A stretch of 64,000 nt of DNA from Pseudomonas sp. CCC3.1. GTDB taxonomy: Bacteria > Pseudomonadota > Gammaproteobacteria > Pseudomonadales > Pseudomonadaceae. Numbering within the stretch: the first letter of the stretch is position 1; each line of letters begins with the position of its first letter. The stretch spans positions 310,001-374,000 of the forward strand of contig NZ_CP133778.1 in assembly GCF_034347405.1 (NCBI RefSeq), in the 5' to 3' direction. Made by a program: the position numbers and the translations under genes. Of the stretch, positions 50,731 through 59,096 are shown one piece after another. The notes under the pieces are model-generated. The model was not told where the DNA came from. It did no database searches and worked only from the letters and a program-made list of their open reading frames with translations.

Positions 50731-50803
50731 CCTGTAGGAGCGAGCTTGTCTCGCGATCTTTTGATCTTTTAAAAGATCGCGAGACAAGCTCGCTCCTACA
50801 GGG
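50731..50803. repeat. REP pair, family A, copy 4
   Basis: CCTGTAGGAGCGAGCTTGTC and GACAAGCTCGCTCCTACAGG around TTTTGATCTTTTAAAA. The right end overlaps the tatD gene: the TAG of the TGTAGGAGCG unit (complement of 50796-50798) is the tatD stop codon. Confidence 0.92.
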
Positions 50804-51590
50804 GAAGTGTGGTTTTCCAGCCAAACAATTCACACGCATTCGACGTGCTGGCGTTGGCCAACTCCTCGGGGCTTATCCCCATCACGTGTGCCAATGCTTC
50901 GCCAATCGCCGGCAAATGCGTCGGGCTGTTGCGCTGGTTGGGGTACATGAACGGTGCCATGTCAGGCGAGTCGGTTTCCAGCACGATGGCGTCCAGCGGC
51001 AAGTCGGCAATCACCTTGCGCAAGCGCAATGCCTGCGGCCAGGTTGCCGCCCCTCCCAGACCCAGTTTGAAACCCAGCTTTATATATTCGCGAGCCTCTT
51101 CCCGGCTGCCTGCAAATGCATGAATGATCCCGCCGCGCTGTAGCCGAAAACGCTTCAATGTGGCGATCACTGGCGCATGGCTGCGTCGAACATGGAGCAA
51201 GGCGGGAAGGTTTGCCTCGTATGCCAGTTTCAACTGCGCTTCAAACACCTGCTGCTGACCTTCACGGTCCAGTTCCGGCAAAAAGTAGTCGAGGCCGATT
51301 TCGCCTACCGCGCACAGTTGCGGGTGGCCGGCCAGGCGGTCCAGCCATTGCCCCAGTTCAATCACGTGTTCAGCACGATGCTGATCCAGGTACACCGGGT
51401 GCAGACCGAAAGCGGCATAGAGCTGGCTGTCTGTCTGGACCAGATCCCACAGCCGCTGCCAATTAGGCTGATAGACCCCCAGCACCACCATCTGCTTGAC
51501 CCCCAACGCCCGGCTGCGCGCCAGCAGTGCGCGGCGGTCGGGGTCAAAGTCGGGAAAGTCGAGGTGGGTATGGGTGTCTATCAAGTGCAT
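50796..51590 (-). CDS. tatD: TatD family metal-dependent hydrolase
   Basis: A 264-residue TatD-type nuclease/hydrolase with a TIM-barrel. Metal-ligand motifs: IDTHTHLDFPDF at the N-terminus, AVGEIGLDYFLPE near residue 90, LHVRRSHA near 130 and VLETDSPDMAPF near 205. Position next to cra-fru is seen in some pseudomonads. The last residues (FGWKTTLPL) and the stop are encoded at the edge of a REP unit, so its C-terminus has been trimmed or replaced by that element. The start at 51590 is two bases from the cra stop, so the two may be co-transcribed. Confidence 0.92.
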   Translation of the reverse strand: MHLIDTHTHLDFPDFDPDRRALLARSRALGVKQMVVLGVYQPNWQRLWDLVQTDSQLYAAFGLHPVYLDQHRAEHVIELGQWLDRLAGHPQLCAVGEIGLDYFLPELDREGQQQVFEAQLKLAYEANLPALLHVRRSHAPVIATLKRFRLQRGGIIHAFAGSREEAREYIKLGFKLGLGGAATWPQALRLRKVIADLPLDAIVLETDSPDMAPFMYPNQRNSPTHLPAIGEALAHVMGISPEELANASTSNACELFGWKTTLPL

Positions 51591-51592
51591 GT

Positions 51593-52591
51593 TCAGGAGA
51601 CCTGATGAATGCGCTGTTTAAAGGTTCGGGCAATGGCCTGGATGCCGGGCTCGTAGCGCTGTTCTTCAATGGCCGCCAAGGCCAGGTCCAGCGCCTTTTC
51701 GGCGATTAGCTGATGTTGCTGGCCCATGGCATTCACCGGCAACGGCAAAAAGTCCAGCAACTGGGTGTCACCAAACGTGGCCAAGCGCCGAGGCGGCGTC
51801 TGGTCAGGGTGATCCAGCAGCGCATCAAACATACCTTGCAGCAACACGTAGGAGGTGGTGACCAGCGCTTCAGGAAAATGCCCCAAGCGTGCCAGCAACT
51901 CATCAATGATGCGTCGGCCACATTCACGGCTGAAGGCGGCGCCGTGCTCGATCAGGATCTCGCCTTCAAAACCTTCGAGCGCCTGCTTGAAGCCAGCGGC
52001 TCGCGCCTGGCTGATGCTCAGTTCCGGGCGAGCGCCGATCAAGGCAATTTGCTGTGGCATGGGCTGCAACAGGCTGCGGGTCAGTTGCAGGCTGGCTTCG
52101 CAGTCATCGCTGATAACCGAGCAGAAGCGCGAAGGCTCCAGCGTCCGGTCAATCGCAATGATCGGCATGCCCAGGTCTTGCAACTGGCGGTAGCTGTCGT
52201 CTTCAGGCGGCAAGCAACTGGCCACAAACAACGCATCGCAACGGCGGGCACGAAACAGCTTGAGCAACTGGCGCTCGCTGTCGGGTGCGTCATCAGAGCT
52301 GGCAATGAGGAGTTGATAGCCGCGAGCGCGAGCACCTTGTTCGAGTTGCTTGGCGATGCGCGCATAACTCGGGTTTTCGAGGTCCGGCAGGATAAACCCC
52401 AACGTGCGCGTGTGCCGGCTGCGTAGCCCGGCGGCTTGCGGGTTGGGGGTAAATCCATGTTCCTCGACGACAGCGCGTACGCGCTCGACCGTGCTGCTGC
52501 TGATGCGCTGCTGCTCGGCCTTGCCATTGATGACATAGCTGGCGGTTGTCACTGAAACACCTGCCAGTTGTGCAATATCACTGAGCTTCAC
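51593..52591 (-). CDS. cra: Catabolite repressor/activator Cra (FruR)
   Basis: A 332-residue LacI-family regulator. The N-terminal HTH reads MKLSDIAQLAGVSVTTASYV, followed by the hinge AEQQRISSSTVERVRAVVEE and the periplasmic-binding-protein-like effector domain (TLGFILPDLENPSYARIAKQ). In P. putida Cra represses fruBKA and is released by fructose-1-phosphate. The start is GTG with AAGGA upstream. It is divergent from fruB across 340 bp that contain an exact Cra operator. Confidence 0.95.
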   Translation of the reverse strand: MKLSDIAQLAGVSVTTASYVINGKAEQQRISSSTVERVRAVVEEHGFTPNPQAAGLRSRHTRTLGFILPDLENPSYARIAKQLEQGARARGYQLLIASSDDAPDSERQLLKLFRARRCDALFVASCLPPEDDSYRQLQDLGMPIIAIDRTLEPSRFCSVISDDCEASLQLTRSLLQPMPQQIALIGARPELSISQARAAGFKQALEGFEGEILIEHGAAFSRECGRRIIDELLARLGHFPEALVTTSYVLLQGMFDALLDHPDQTPPRRLATFGDTQLLDFLPLPVNAMGQQHQLIAEKALDLALAAIEEQRYEPGIQAIARTFKQRIHQVS

Positions 52592-52931
52592 GCCGAAAAT
52601 TCCTTATTTTTTGTAGTACATGTCGACATTCTGGCCAATCCTAACCGATAAAGGCAGTCGATCATCGTCTGCCTTGTAGTCACTGTATTTTTTTGCAACA
52701 TCGCCCGGTTGACGTCGATCAAAGCGACAGGTTGGGCTTCAAGCGCGAGCGATTATGCAGTAACGTGCCGTTCTTTCTTGGTTAAACGTTTCAGCTTACG
52801 TGTTTTAAGGCGCTTTCCTACAACAGCTTGTGCTTGCCACACATCTGCTGAGCCACTTCGCGGGGAGCGACCTAAGCTGACTTAATTCAAAACAATACCG
52901 AACGCCATTGAGCGTCGGAAAAGGAGAACGC
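52592..52931. other. 340-bp regulatory region between cra and fruB
   Basis: It holds a Cra operator at 52782-52793, an AT-rich start side for cra (near 52600), and the AAGGAGAACG ribosome site of fruB at its right end. No plausible gene is seen. Confidence 0.6.
52782..52793. promoter_or_regulatory. Cra (FruR) operator upstream of fruBKA
   Basis: TTAAACGTTTCA, identical to the operator recalled for P. putida Cra at fruBKA, 139 bp before the fruB ATG. Binding here would couple fructose-1-phosphate to fru expression. Confidence 0.8.
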
Positions 52932-55796
52932 ATGCTTGAGCTCACCATAGAGCAGATTTCCATGGGTCAAACGGCTGTGGATAAGTCTGCGGCGTTGCAA
53001 CTGCTGGCCGATAAACTCGTCGCCGATGGCTTGGTGGCCGAAGGTTATCTGAATGGCTTGCAAGCGCGTGAGGCTCAGGGTTCAACCTTTTTGGGTCAAG
53101 GTATTGCCATTCCCCATGGCACCCCAGAAACCCGGGACTTGGTGCACGCCACGGGTGTGCGCTTGTTGCAATTTCCGCAAGGTGTGGACTGGGGTGATGG
53201 CCAAATCGTGTACCTGGCGATTGGCATCGCGGCCAAGTCCGACGAGCACCTGCGTTTATTGCAACTGCTGACCCGTGCACTGGGCGAAACCGATCTGGGC
53301 GAAGCCCTGCGGCGCGCCAGTTCGGCCGAGGCCTTGCTCAAACTGCTGCAAGGCGCACCGCAAGAACTGGCGCTGGACGCTCAGATGATTGGTCTTGGCG
53401 TGTCAGCCGATGACTTCGAAGAGCTGGTTTGGCGGGGTGCGCGCCTGTTGCGTCAGGCCGACTGTGTGAGCAACGGCTTTGCCGCCGTGCTGCAACAAGT
53501 GGAAGCACTGCCGCTGGGCGATGGCCTGTGGTGGCTGCACAGCGAGCAAACGGTCAAGCGTCCGGGGCTGGCGTTTGTCACACCCGACAAACCGATTCGT
53601 TATTTGGGCCAGCCGCTCAGCGGTTTGTTCTGTCTGGCCAGTCTGGGCGAAGCGCATCAAGCCTTGCTCGAACGCCTGTGTGCGCTGTTGATTGAAGGGC
53701 GTGGCCACGAATTGGGGCGTGCCACCAGCCGACGTGCCGTGCTTGAAGTGCTGGGGGGCGAGTTGCCGGCTGACTGGCCGAGTGCGCGCATCACCTTGGC
53801 CAATGCCCACGGTTTGCACGCCCGCCCGGCGAAAATTCTCGCGCAATTGGCCAAGAGTTTTGATGGCGACATTCGCGTCAGAATCCTCGACGGCCAAGAG
53901 TCGAGTGCAGTGTCCGCCAAGAGCCTGAGCAAGCTGCTCAGCCTGGGCGTGCGCCGTGGTCAGGTGCTGGAATTTGTCGCCGAGCCAACGATTGCCAATG
54001 ACGCCTTGCCAGCGATTCTGGCTGCTGTCGAACAAGGCCTGGGCGAAGAAGTCGAGCCGTTGCCACTGTTGGCCGAGGCCGCACCTGAAGTGGCAGAAAT
54101 TGCCGCTGTGATCACGGCCCCGGCGGCGGGCAGCGTGCTTCAAGCGATCCCGGCGGCGCCCGGCATCGCCATCGGCCCGGCGCACATTCAAGTGCTGCAA
54201 GTGTTCGACTACCCACTGCGCGGCGAGTCTTCAGCGGTCGAGCGTGAGCGTCTGCAAAAAGCTTTGGGTGAGGTGCGCCAAGATATTGAAGGGCTGATCC
54301 AGCGCAGCCAGTCCAAGGCCATCCGCGAGATTTTTATCACCCACCAGGAAATGCTCGACGACCCGGAATTGACTGACGAAGTCGATTCACGTCTCAAGCA
54401 GGGCGAAAGCGCCGAGGCCGCGTGGATGGCGGTCATCGAAGCCGCTGCGCGTCAGCAGGAATCGTTGCAGGACGCTTTGCTGGCCGAGCGTGCGGCGGAC
54501 CTGCGTGACATCGGCCGCCGGGTGTTGGCGCAGTTGTGCGGCGTCGAAACCCTGGCTGAGCCCGACCAGCCTTACGTGCTGGTGATGGACGAAGTGGGCC
54601 CCTCCGATGTGGCGCGTCTGGACCCGGCACGGGTCGCGGGTATCTTGACGGCACGTGGCGGGGCGACTGCGCACAGTGCCATCGTCGCCCGCGCCTTGGG
54701 TATTCCGGCCTTGGTCGGTGCAGGCGACTCGGTGCTGTTGCTGGCACCGGGCACCCAATTGCTGATCGACGGCCAGCGCGGTCGCTTGCACGTGGCGCCT
54801 GATGCGGATGCCTTGCAGCGCGCGACTGACGAACGCGACAGCCGTGAACAACGTTTGCTGGCCGCCTCCGAGTTGCGCCATCAACCCGCCGTGACCCTGG
54901 ACGGGCATGCGGTTGAAGTGTTCGCCAACATCGGGGAAAGCAAAGGCGTAGCCGCTGCGGTGGAGCAGGGCGCAGAAGGCATTGGCCTGCTGCGCACCGA
55001 GCTGATTTTCATGGCGCACTCTCAGGCACCGGACGAAGCGACTCAAGAAGCCGAGTACCGTCGCGTACTCGACGGTCTGGATGGACGGCCTTTGGTGGTG
55101 CGCACGCTGGACGTGGGCGGCGACAAACCGTTGCCGTACTGGCCGATTGAGAAAGAAGAAAACCCGTTTCTCGGTGTGCGCGGCATTCGTCTGACGCTGC
55201 AACGTCCGCAGGTGATGGAAAGTCAATTGCGCGCCTTGTTGCGCTCGGCTGACAACCGCCCGCTGCGCATCATGTTCCCGATGGTGGGCAGCGTGGCTGA
55301 GTGGCGTGCGGCGCGGGACATGACCGAACGCCTGCGCCTGGAAATTCCGGTGGCTGACTTGCAACTGGGGATCATGATCGAAGTGCCGTCCGCAGCCTTG
55401 CTGGCGCCGGTACTGGCCAAGGAAGTCGACTTTTTCAGCGTCGGTACCAACGATTTGACCCAATACACGCTGGCGATCGACCGTGGCCACCCGACTTTGT
55501 CGGCTCAGGCTGACGGCCTGCACCCGGCGGTATTGCAACTGATCGACATTACCGTGCGCGCGGCCCATGCCCACGGCAAATGGGTCGGTGTGTGCGGCGA
55601 GCTGGCGGCCGATCCGCTGGCCGTGCCGGTGCTGGTGGGACTTGGCGTGGATGAACTCAGCGTCTCGGCCCGCAGCATTCCCGAGGTCAAAGCGCGGGTG
55701 CGTGAGCTCAGTATGGAGCGTCTTAAAACCCTGGCCGTACAGGCCCTGAGTGTCGGCGGACCAGACGAAGTTCGTGCATTGGTGGAGGCGCTTTAA
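52932..55796 (+). CDS. fruB: Fructose PTS multiphosphoryl transfer protein (EIIA-HPr-EI)
   Basis: A 954-residue fusion that carries phosphate from PEP to the fructose permease. The EIIA domain (residues about 1-145) has His62 in IPHGTPE. The HPr domain is near 285-370 with His296 in HGLHARPA. The EI domain fills the remainder, with His581 in GGATAHSAIVAR and the PEP-binding C-terminus with VGTNDLTQYTLAIDRGH. ATG at 52932 has AAGGAGAACG upstream. It is fused in pseudomonads, unlike in enterics where EI is separate. It touches fruK by one base. Confidence 0.97.
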   Translation: MLELTIEQISMGQTAVDKSAALQLLADKLVADGLVAEGYLNGLQAREAQGSTFLGQGIAIPHGTPETRDLVHATGVRLLQFPQGVDWGDGQIVYLAIGIAAKSDEHLRLLQLLTRALGETDLGEALRRASSAEALLKLLQGAPQELALDAQMIGLGVSADDFEELVWRGARLLRQADCVSNGFAAVLQQVEALPLGDGLWWLHSEQTVKRPGLAFVTPDKPIRYLGQPLSGLFCLASLGEAHQALLERLCALLIEGRGHELGRATSRRAVLEVLGGELPADWPSARITLANAHGLHARPAKILAQLAKSFDGDIRVRILDGQESSAVSAKSLSKLLSLGVRRGQVLEFVAEPTIANDALPAILAAVEQGLGEEVEPLPLLAEAAPEVAEIAAVITAPAAGSVLQAIPAAPGIAIGPAHIQVLQVFDYPLRGESSAVERERLQKALGEVRQDIEGLIQRSQSKAIREIFITHQEMLDDPELTDEVDSRLKQGESAEAAWMAVIEAAARQQESLQDALLAERAADLRDIGRRVLAQLCGVETLAEPDQPYVLVMDEVGPSDVARLDPARVAGILTARGGATAHSAIVARALGIPALVGAGDSVLLLAPGTQLLIDGQRGRLHVAPDADALQRATDERDSREQRLLAASELRHQPAVTLDGHAVEVFANIGESKGVAAAVEQGAEGIGLLRTELIFMAHSQAPDEATQEAEYRRVLDGLDGRPLVVRTLDVGGDKPLPYWPIEKEENPFLGVRGIRLTLQRPQVMESQLRALLRSADNRPLRIMFPMVGSVAEWRAARDMTERLRLEIPVADLQLGIMIEVPSAALLAPVLAKEVDFFSVGTNDLTQYTLAIDRGHPTLSAQADGLHPAVLQLIDITVRAAHAHGKWVGVCGELAADPLAVPVLVGLGVDELSVSARSIPEVKARVRELSMERLKTLAVQALSVGGPDEVRALVEAL

Positions 55797-56740
55797 TGGC
55801 CAAGATTCTAACGATTACCCTTAACCCGGCCCTGGACCTGACCGTGCGCCTGGCGCAGCTGGAACCCGGTGACGTCAATCGCAGCCAAGCGTTGCTGACC
55901 CATGCGGCGGGCAAGGGCATTAACGTTGCTCAAGTACTGGCCGATCTGGGCCACAAAGTGACGGTGAGTGGCTTTTTGGGGGAAGACAATCAACAAGCGT
56001 TTAACGCCTTGTTTACTCGACGTGGTTTTGCCGATGCGTTTATTCGCGTGCCGGGCGAAACCCGCAGCAACATCAAACTTGCAGAAGATGACGGCCGGGT
56101 CACGGACATCAACGGTCCGGGGCCGCATGTCAATGATCTGGCGCAACAGGCGCTACTCGACAAACTCGATCAAATTGCCGCCAGCCATGACGCCGTCGTG
56201 GTGGCAGGCAGCTTGCCGCGAGGCATCAGTGCGCAGTGGCTGCGCGAATTGGTGCTGCGCCTCAAGAAACTTGGCCTGAAAGTGATTCTGGACACCAGCG
56301 GTGAGGCCTTGAAAGAAGGCCTGAGCGCTGGACCGTGGCTGGTCAAGCCGAATGCCGAAGAACTCCGCGAAGCGCTGGGTCGCCCGGTCGACAGCGTGGA
56401 GTCCCAAGTGGCCGCGGCCACTCACTTACAGACGCTGGGGATTTCCCACGTCGTGATTTCTCATGGTGCTGACGGCGTGAGCTGGTTCAGTCGTGGCGCT
56501 CAGACCTTGCATGCACAGCCACCCAAAGTGCGCGTGGCAAGCACCGTCGGGGCAGGGGATTCGCTGTTGGCCGGCATGGTGCATGGCTTGATCAGCAATC
56601 ACAGCCCGGAACAGACCTTGCGCACCGCGACGGCCATTGCGGCAATGGCGGTCACTCAAATCGGCTTTGGCATCAGCGACGCACTGCAGTTAACGACGCT
56701 TGAAAACGGCGTCGACGTGCGCGCTTTGACACAAGAATAA
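55796..56740 (+). CDS. fruK: 1-phosphofructokinase
   Basis: A 314-residue PfkB-family kinase converting fructose-1-phosphate to fructose-1,6-bisphosphate. N-terminal motif TLNPALDLTVRL; substrate region HAAGKGINVAQVLADLG; catalytic region STVGAGDSLLAGMVHGLI with the conserved Asp. It shares one base with fruB (TAATG) and lies 11 bp before fruA, so all three form one operon. Confidence 0.97.
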   Translation: MAKILTITLNPALDLTVRLAQLEPGDVNRSQALLTHAAGKGINVAQVLADLGHKVTVSGFLGEDNQQAFNALFTRRGFADAFIRVPGETRSNIKLAEDDGRVTDINGPGPHVNDLAQQALLDKLDQIAASHDAVVVAGSLPRGISAQWLRELVLRLKKLGLKVILDTSGEALKEGLSAGPWLVKPNAEELREALGRPVDSVESQVAAATHLQTLGISHVVISHGADGVSWFSRGAQTLHAQPPKVRVASTVGAGDSLLAGMVHGLISNHSPEQTLRTATAIAAMAVTQIGFGISDALQLTTLENGVDVRALTQE

Positions 56741-56751
56741 GAGGGATACAC

Positions 56752-58488
56752 ATGAAATTAGCCATTGTGACGGGCTGCCCTAACGGCATGGTGACCAGCG
56801 TACTGTGTGCCCGCTTGCTGGATGCTGCCGCGCAGCGTCAGGGCTGGAGCACCAGCGTTGAAGTGCATGACCCCAAACACCCGGAACGTCAGTTGTCCAA
56901 GGCAACGATCGACGAAGCCGAATGGGTGTTGCTGGTCAGCAGCACGCCGCTGGACATGCAGCGCTTTATCGGCAAACGGGTTTATCAGAGCACCCCGGCT
57001 CAAGCCCTGCAAGACGTCGAAGCGGTATTGCTGCGTGGGGTAAAAGAGGCCGAAGTGTATACCGCGCCCAGCGTTTCAACGCAGGTTGAAACGGCAGCGC
57101 ATGCGCCAAAAATCGTTGCGATCACAGCGTGTCCGACAGGCGTGGCGCACACCTTTATGGCGGCCGAAGCCTTGCAGCAGGCGGCCAAGCGGTTGGGTTA
57201 TGAGTTGCAGGTCGAAACCCAGGGCTCTGTCGGCGCGCGCAACCCGTTGAGCGCGCAGGCTATCAGCGAGGCCGATGTCGTGCTGCTGGCCGCCGATATT
57301 GAAGTGCCGACTGAACGTTTTGCAGGCAAAAAGATTTACCGCTGTGGCACCGGCATTGCGCTCAAGCAGGCTGAAGCCACGTTGAACAAGGCCTTGAGTG
57401 AAGGTCAGCAAGAGTCGGCGGCATCGGGCGGCTCGGCCCCGGCCAAGCAAGAAAAAACCGGCGTGTACAAACACTTGCTGACGGGTGTGTCGTTCATGCT
57501 GCCGATGGTGGTGGCGGGCGGTTTGCTGATTGCCTTGTCCTTCGTGTTTGGCATTACGGCTTATAAAGAGCCGGGCACCTTGGCTGCCGCGCTGATGCAA
57601 ATCGGTGGCGATGCGGCGTTCAAATTGATGGTGCCGTTGCTGGCGGGTTACATCGCTTACTCGATTGCCGACCGTCCGGGGCTGGCGCCGGGGATGATTG
57701 GTGGCTTGCTGGCGAGCACCTTGGGGGCCGGTTTTATTGGCGGGATCATTGCTGGCTTTATCGCCGGTTACTGCGCCAAAGCGATCAATCGCTATGCGCG
57801 GTTGCCACAAAGCCTTGAAGCGTTGAAGCCGATTCTGATCATCCCGTTGTTCGCCAGCCTGTTTACCGGGCTGGTGATGATCTACGTGGTCGGCAAGCCG
57901 GTGGCCGGGATGCTCGAAGGCCTGACCCACTTCCTCGACAGCATGGGCACCACCAACGCGATTCTGCTGGGTGTGCTGCTGGGCGGCATGATGTGTGTCG
58001 ACCTGGGCGGACCGATCAACAAAGCGGCTTATGCATTTTCGGTGGGTTTGCTGGCTTCGCAAAGTTATGCACCGATGGCCGCGACGATGGCGGCGGGCAT
58101 GGTGCCGCCGATTGGCTTGGGCATTGCGACCTTGATTGCGCGGCGCAAATTCGCCCAGACCGAGCGTGAGGCGGGCAAAGCTGCGTTGGTGCTGGGTCTG
58201 TGCTTTATTTCCGAAGGCGCCATTCCGTTTGCGGCCAAAGATCCGTTGCGGGTGATTCCGGCAAGCATTGTCGGTGGCGCGCTGACCGGTGCATTGTCGA
58301 TGTACTTCGGCTGCAAGCTGATGGCGCCGCACGGTGGTTTGTTTGTGCTGCTGATTCCGAATGCCATCAACCATGCGCTGTTGTACTTGCTGGCAATTGT
58401 GGCAGGCAGTGTGTTGACGGCGGTGGTCTATGCCGTGATCAAACGCCCGGAGCCGGTGGATATGGCGCTGGAAACGGCCAAGGCTTAA
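56752..58488 (+). CDS. fruA: PTS fructose permease EIIB'BC
   Basis: A 578-residue membrane permease. The first EIIB-like domain (residues about 1-100, VTGCPNGMVTSVLCARLLDA) is followed by the active EIIB (residues about 115-215) with the phosphocysteine Cys127 in ITACPTGVAHT. The EIIC domain (from about 235) has eight or more membrane segments, including GVSFMLPMVVAGGLLIALSF and the conserved GGPINKAAYAFS. FruA phosphorylates fructose at C1 during uptake. Last gene of fruBKA, followed by a hairpin. Confidence 0.97.
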   Translation: MKLAIVTGCPNGMVTSVLCARLLDAAAQRQGWSTSVEVHDPKHPERQLSKATIDEAEWVLLVSSTPLDMQRFIGKRVYQSTPAQALQDVEAVLLRGVKEAEVYTAPSVSTQVETAAHAPKIVAITACPTGVAHTFMAAEALQQAAKRLGYELQVETQGSVGARNPLSAQAISEADVVLLAADIEVPTERFAGKKIYRCGTGIALKQAEATLNKALSEGQQESAASGGSAPAKQEKTGVYKHLLTGVSFMLPMVVAGGLLIALSFVFGITAYKEPGTLAAALMQIGGDAAFKLMVPLLAGYIAYSIADRPGLAPGMIGGLLASTLGAGFIGGIIAGFIAGYCAKAINRYARLPQSLEALKPILIIPLFASLFTGLVMIYVVGKPVAGMLEGLTHFLDSMGTTNAILLGVLLGGMMCVDLGGPINKAAYAFSVGLLASQSYAPMAATMAAGMVPPIGLGIATLIARRKFAQTEREAGKAALVLGLCFISEGAIPFAAKDPLRVIPASIVGGALTGALSMYFGCKLMAPHGGLFVLLIPNAINHALLYLLAIVAGSVLTAVVYAVIKRPEPVDMALETAKA

Positions 58489-58497
58489 AGCAAACAG

Positions 58498-58522
58498 CGC
58501 AACGGTAGTTATACCGTTGCGC
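58498..58522 (+). terminator. Hairpin after fruA
   Basis: CGCAACGGTA, GTTA loop, TACCGTTGCG, about ten bases after the fruA stop. The following CTGAAGGTTT is only weakly T-rich, so termination efficiency is uncertain. Confidence 0.6.
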
Positions 58523-58634
58523 TGAAGGTTTAATCTTGTAAGGCTCTTTGATCCAAGAAGATATAGTTCACAGTTAGGTCGATTACTACTATTTAAGGGG
58601 GGGTAACTTAAATATTATTTGAAGGTGGTCGACA

Positions 58635-59051
58635 ATGATCAATGTTAAATCGAGTGTGCCGTGCGTTAAGAAGTTAATGTTTGTTTCTGTATTTAGTGTC
58701 GCTCTCATTGTTTTCAGTGCGCTCACTTCGGCGTTTGGAGCGGCATTGTGCGGTGGGAGAACCGCAGTTCTAGGGGGCGTTGTGTGTGATTTGAGTCCCA
58801 TTGGCGGTGGCAGTGGATCTTGCTATTACTTTGGTACAGACAAAAACGCCAACGGTACTATTGAAGGTGGAAGTTCAGACGTCTGCAAGATGGTCGGTCC
58901 AGACGAAAAGTTTAGAGATGTATCGTGCGCCGAGGCGTGCAGACTTAATAATAATTGCCGTGATGCTAAATGCCCGGTCTCTGCCTCCCGTGATCTGAAA
59001 CAAGTTGTTAAAGAAATGAACGTTGAGGTTAAAGAAATCAGGAAAGAGTAA
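58635..59051 (+). CDS. Orphan secreted cysteine-rich protein, 138 aa
   Basis: A 138-residue product with a long signal-peptide-like N-terminus (VKKLMFVSVFSVALIVFSAL, then TSAFGA). The mature part has eight cysteines at 39, 51, 63, 84, 98, 102, 108 and 113, suggesting up to four disulfides, with a Gly-rich centre (SPIGGGSGSCYYFG) and a charged helical tail (LKQVVKEMNVEVKEIRKE). Codon use and base composition are visibly more AT-rich than neighbouring genes. A GAAGGTGG ribosome site precedes the ATG. It is unlike any family I recall and sits alone between fruA and the iron genes. Confidence 0.75.
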   Translation: MINVKSSVPCVKKLMFVSVFSVALIVFSALTSAFGAALCGGRTAVLGGVVCDLSPIGGGSGSCYYFGTDKNANGTIEGGSSDVCKMVGPDEKFRDVSCAEACRLNNNCRDAKCPVSASRDLKQVVKEMNVEVKEIRKE

Positions 59052-59096
59052 ACATTTACATTGTCGCCCGCATACTTATGCGGGCGGTTTATAAGG

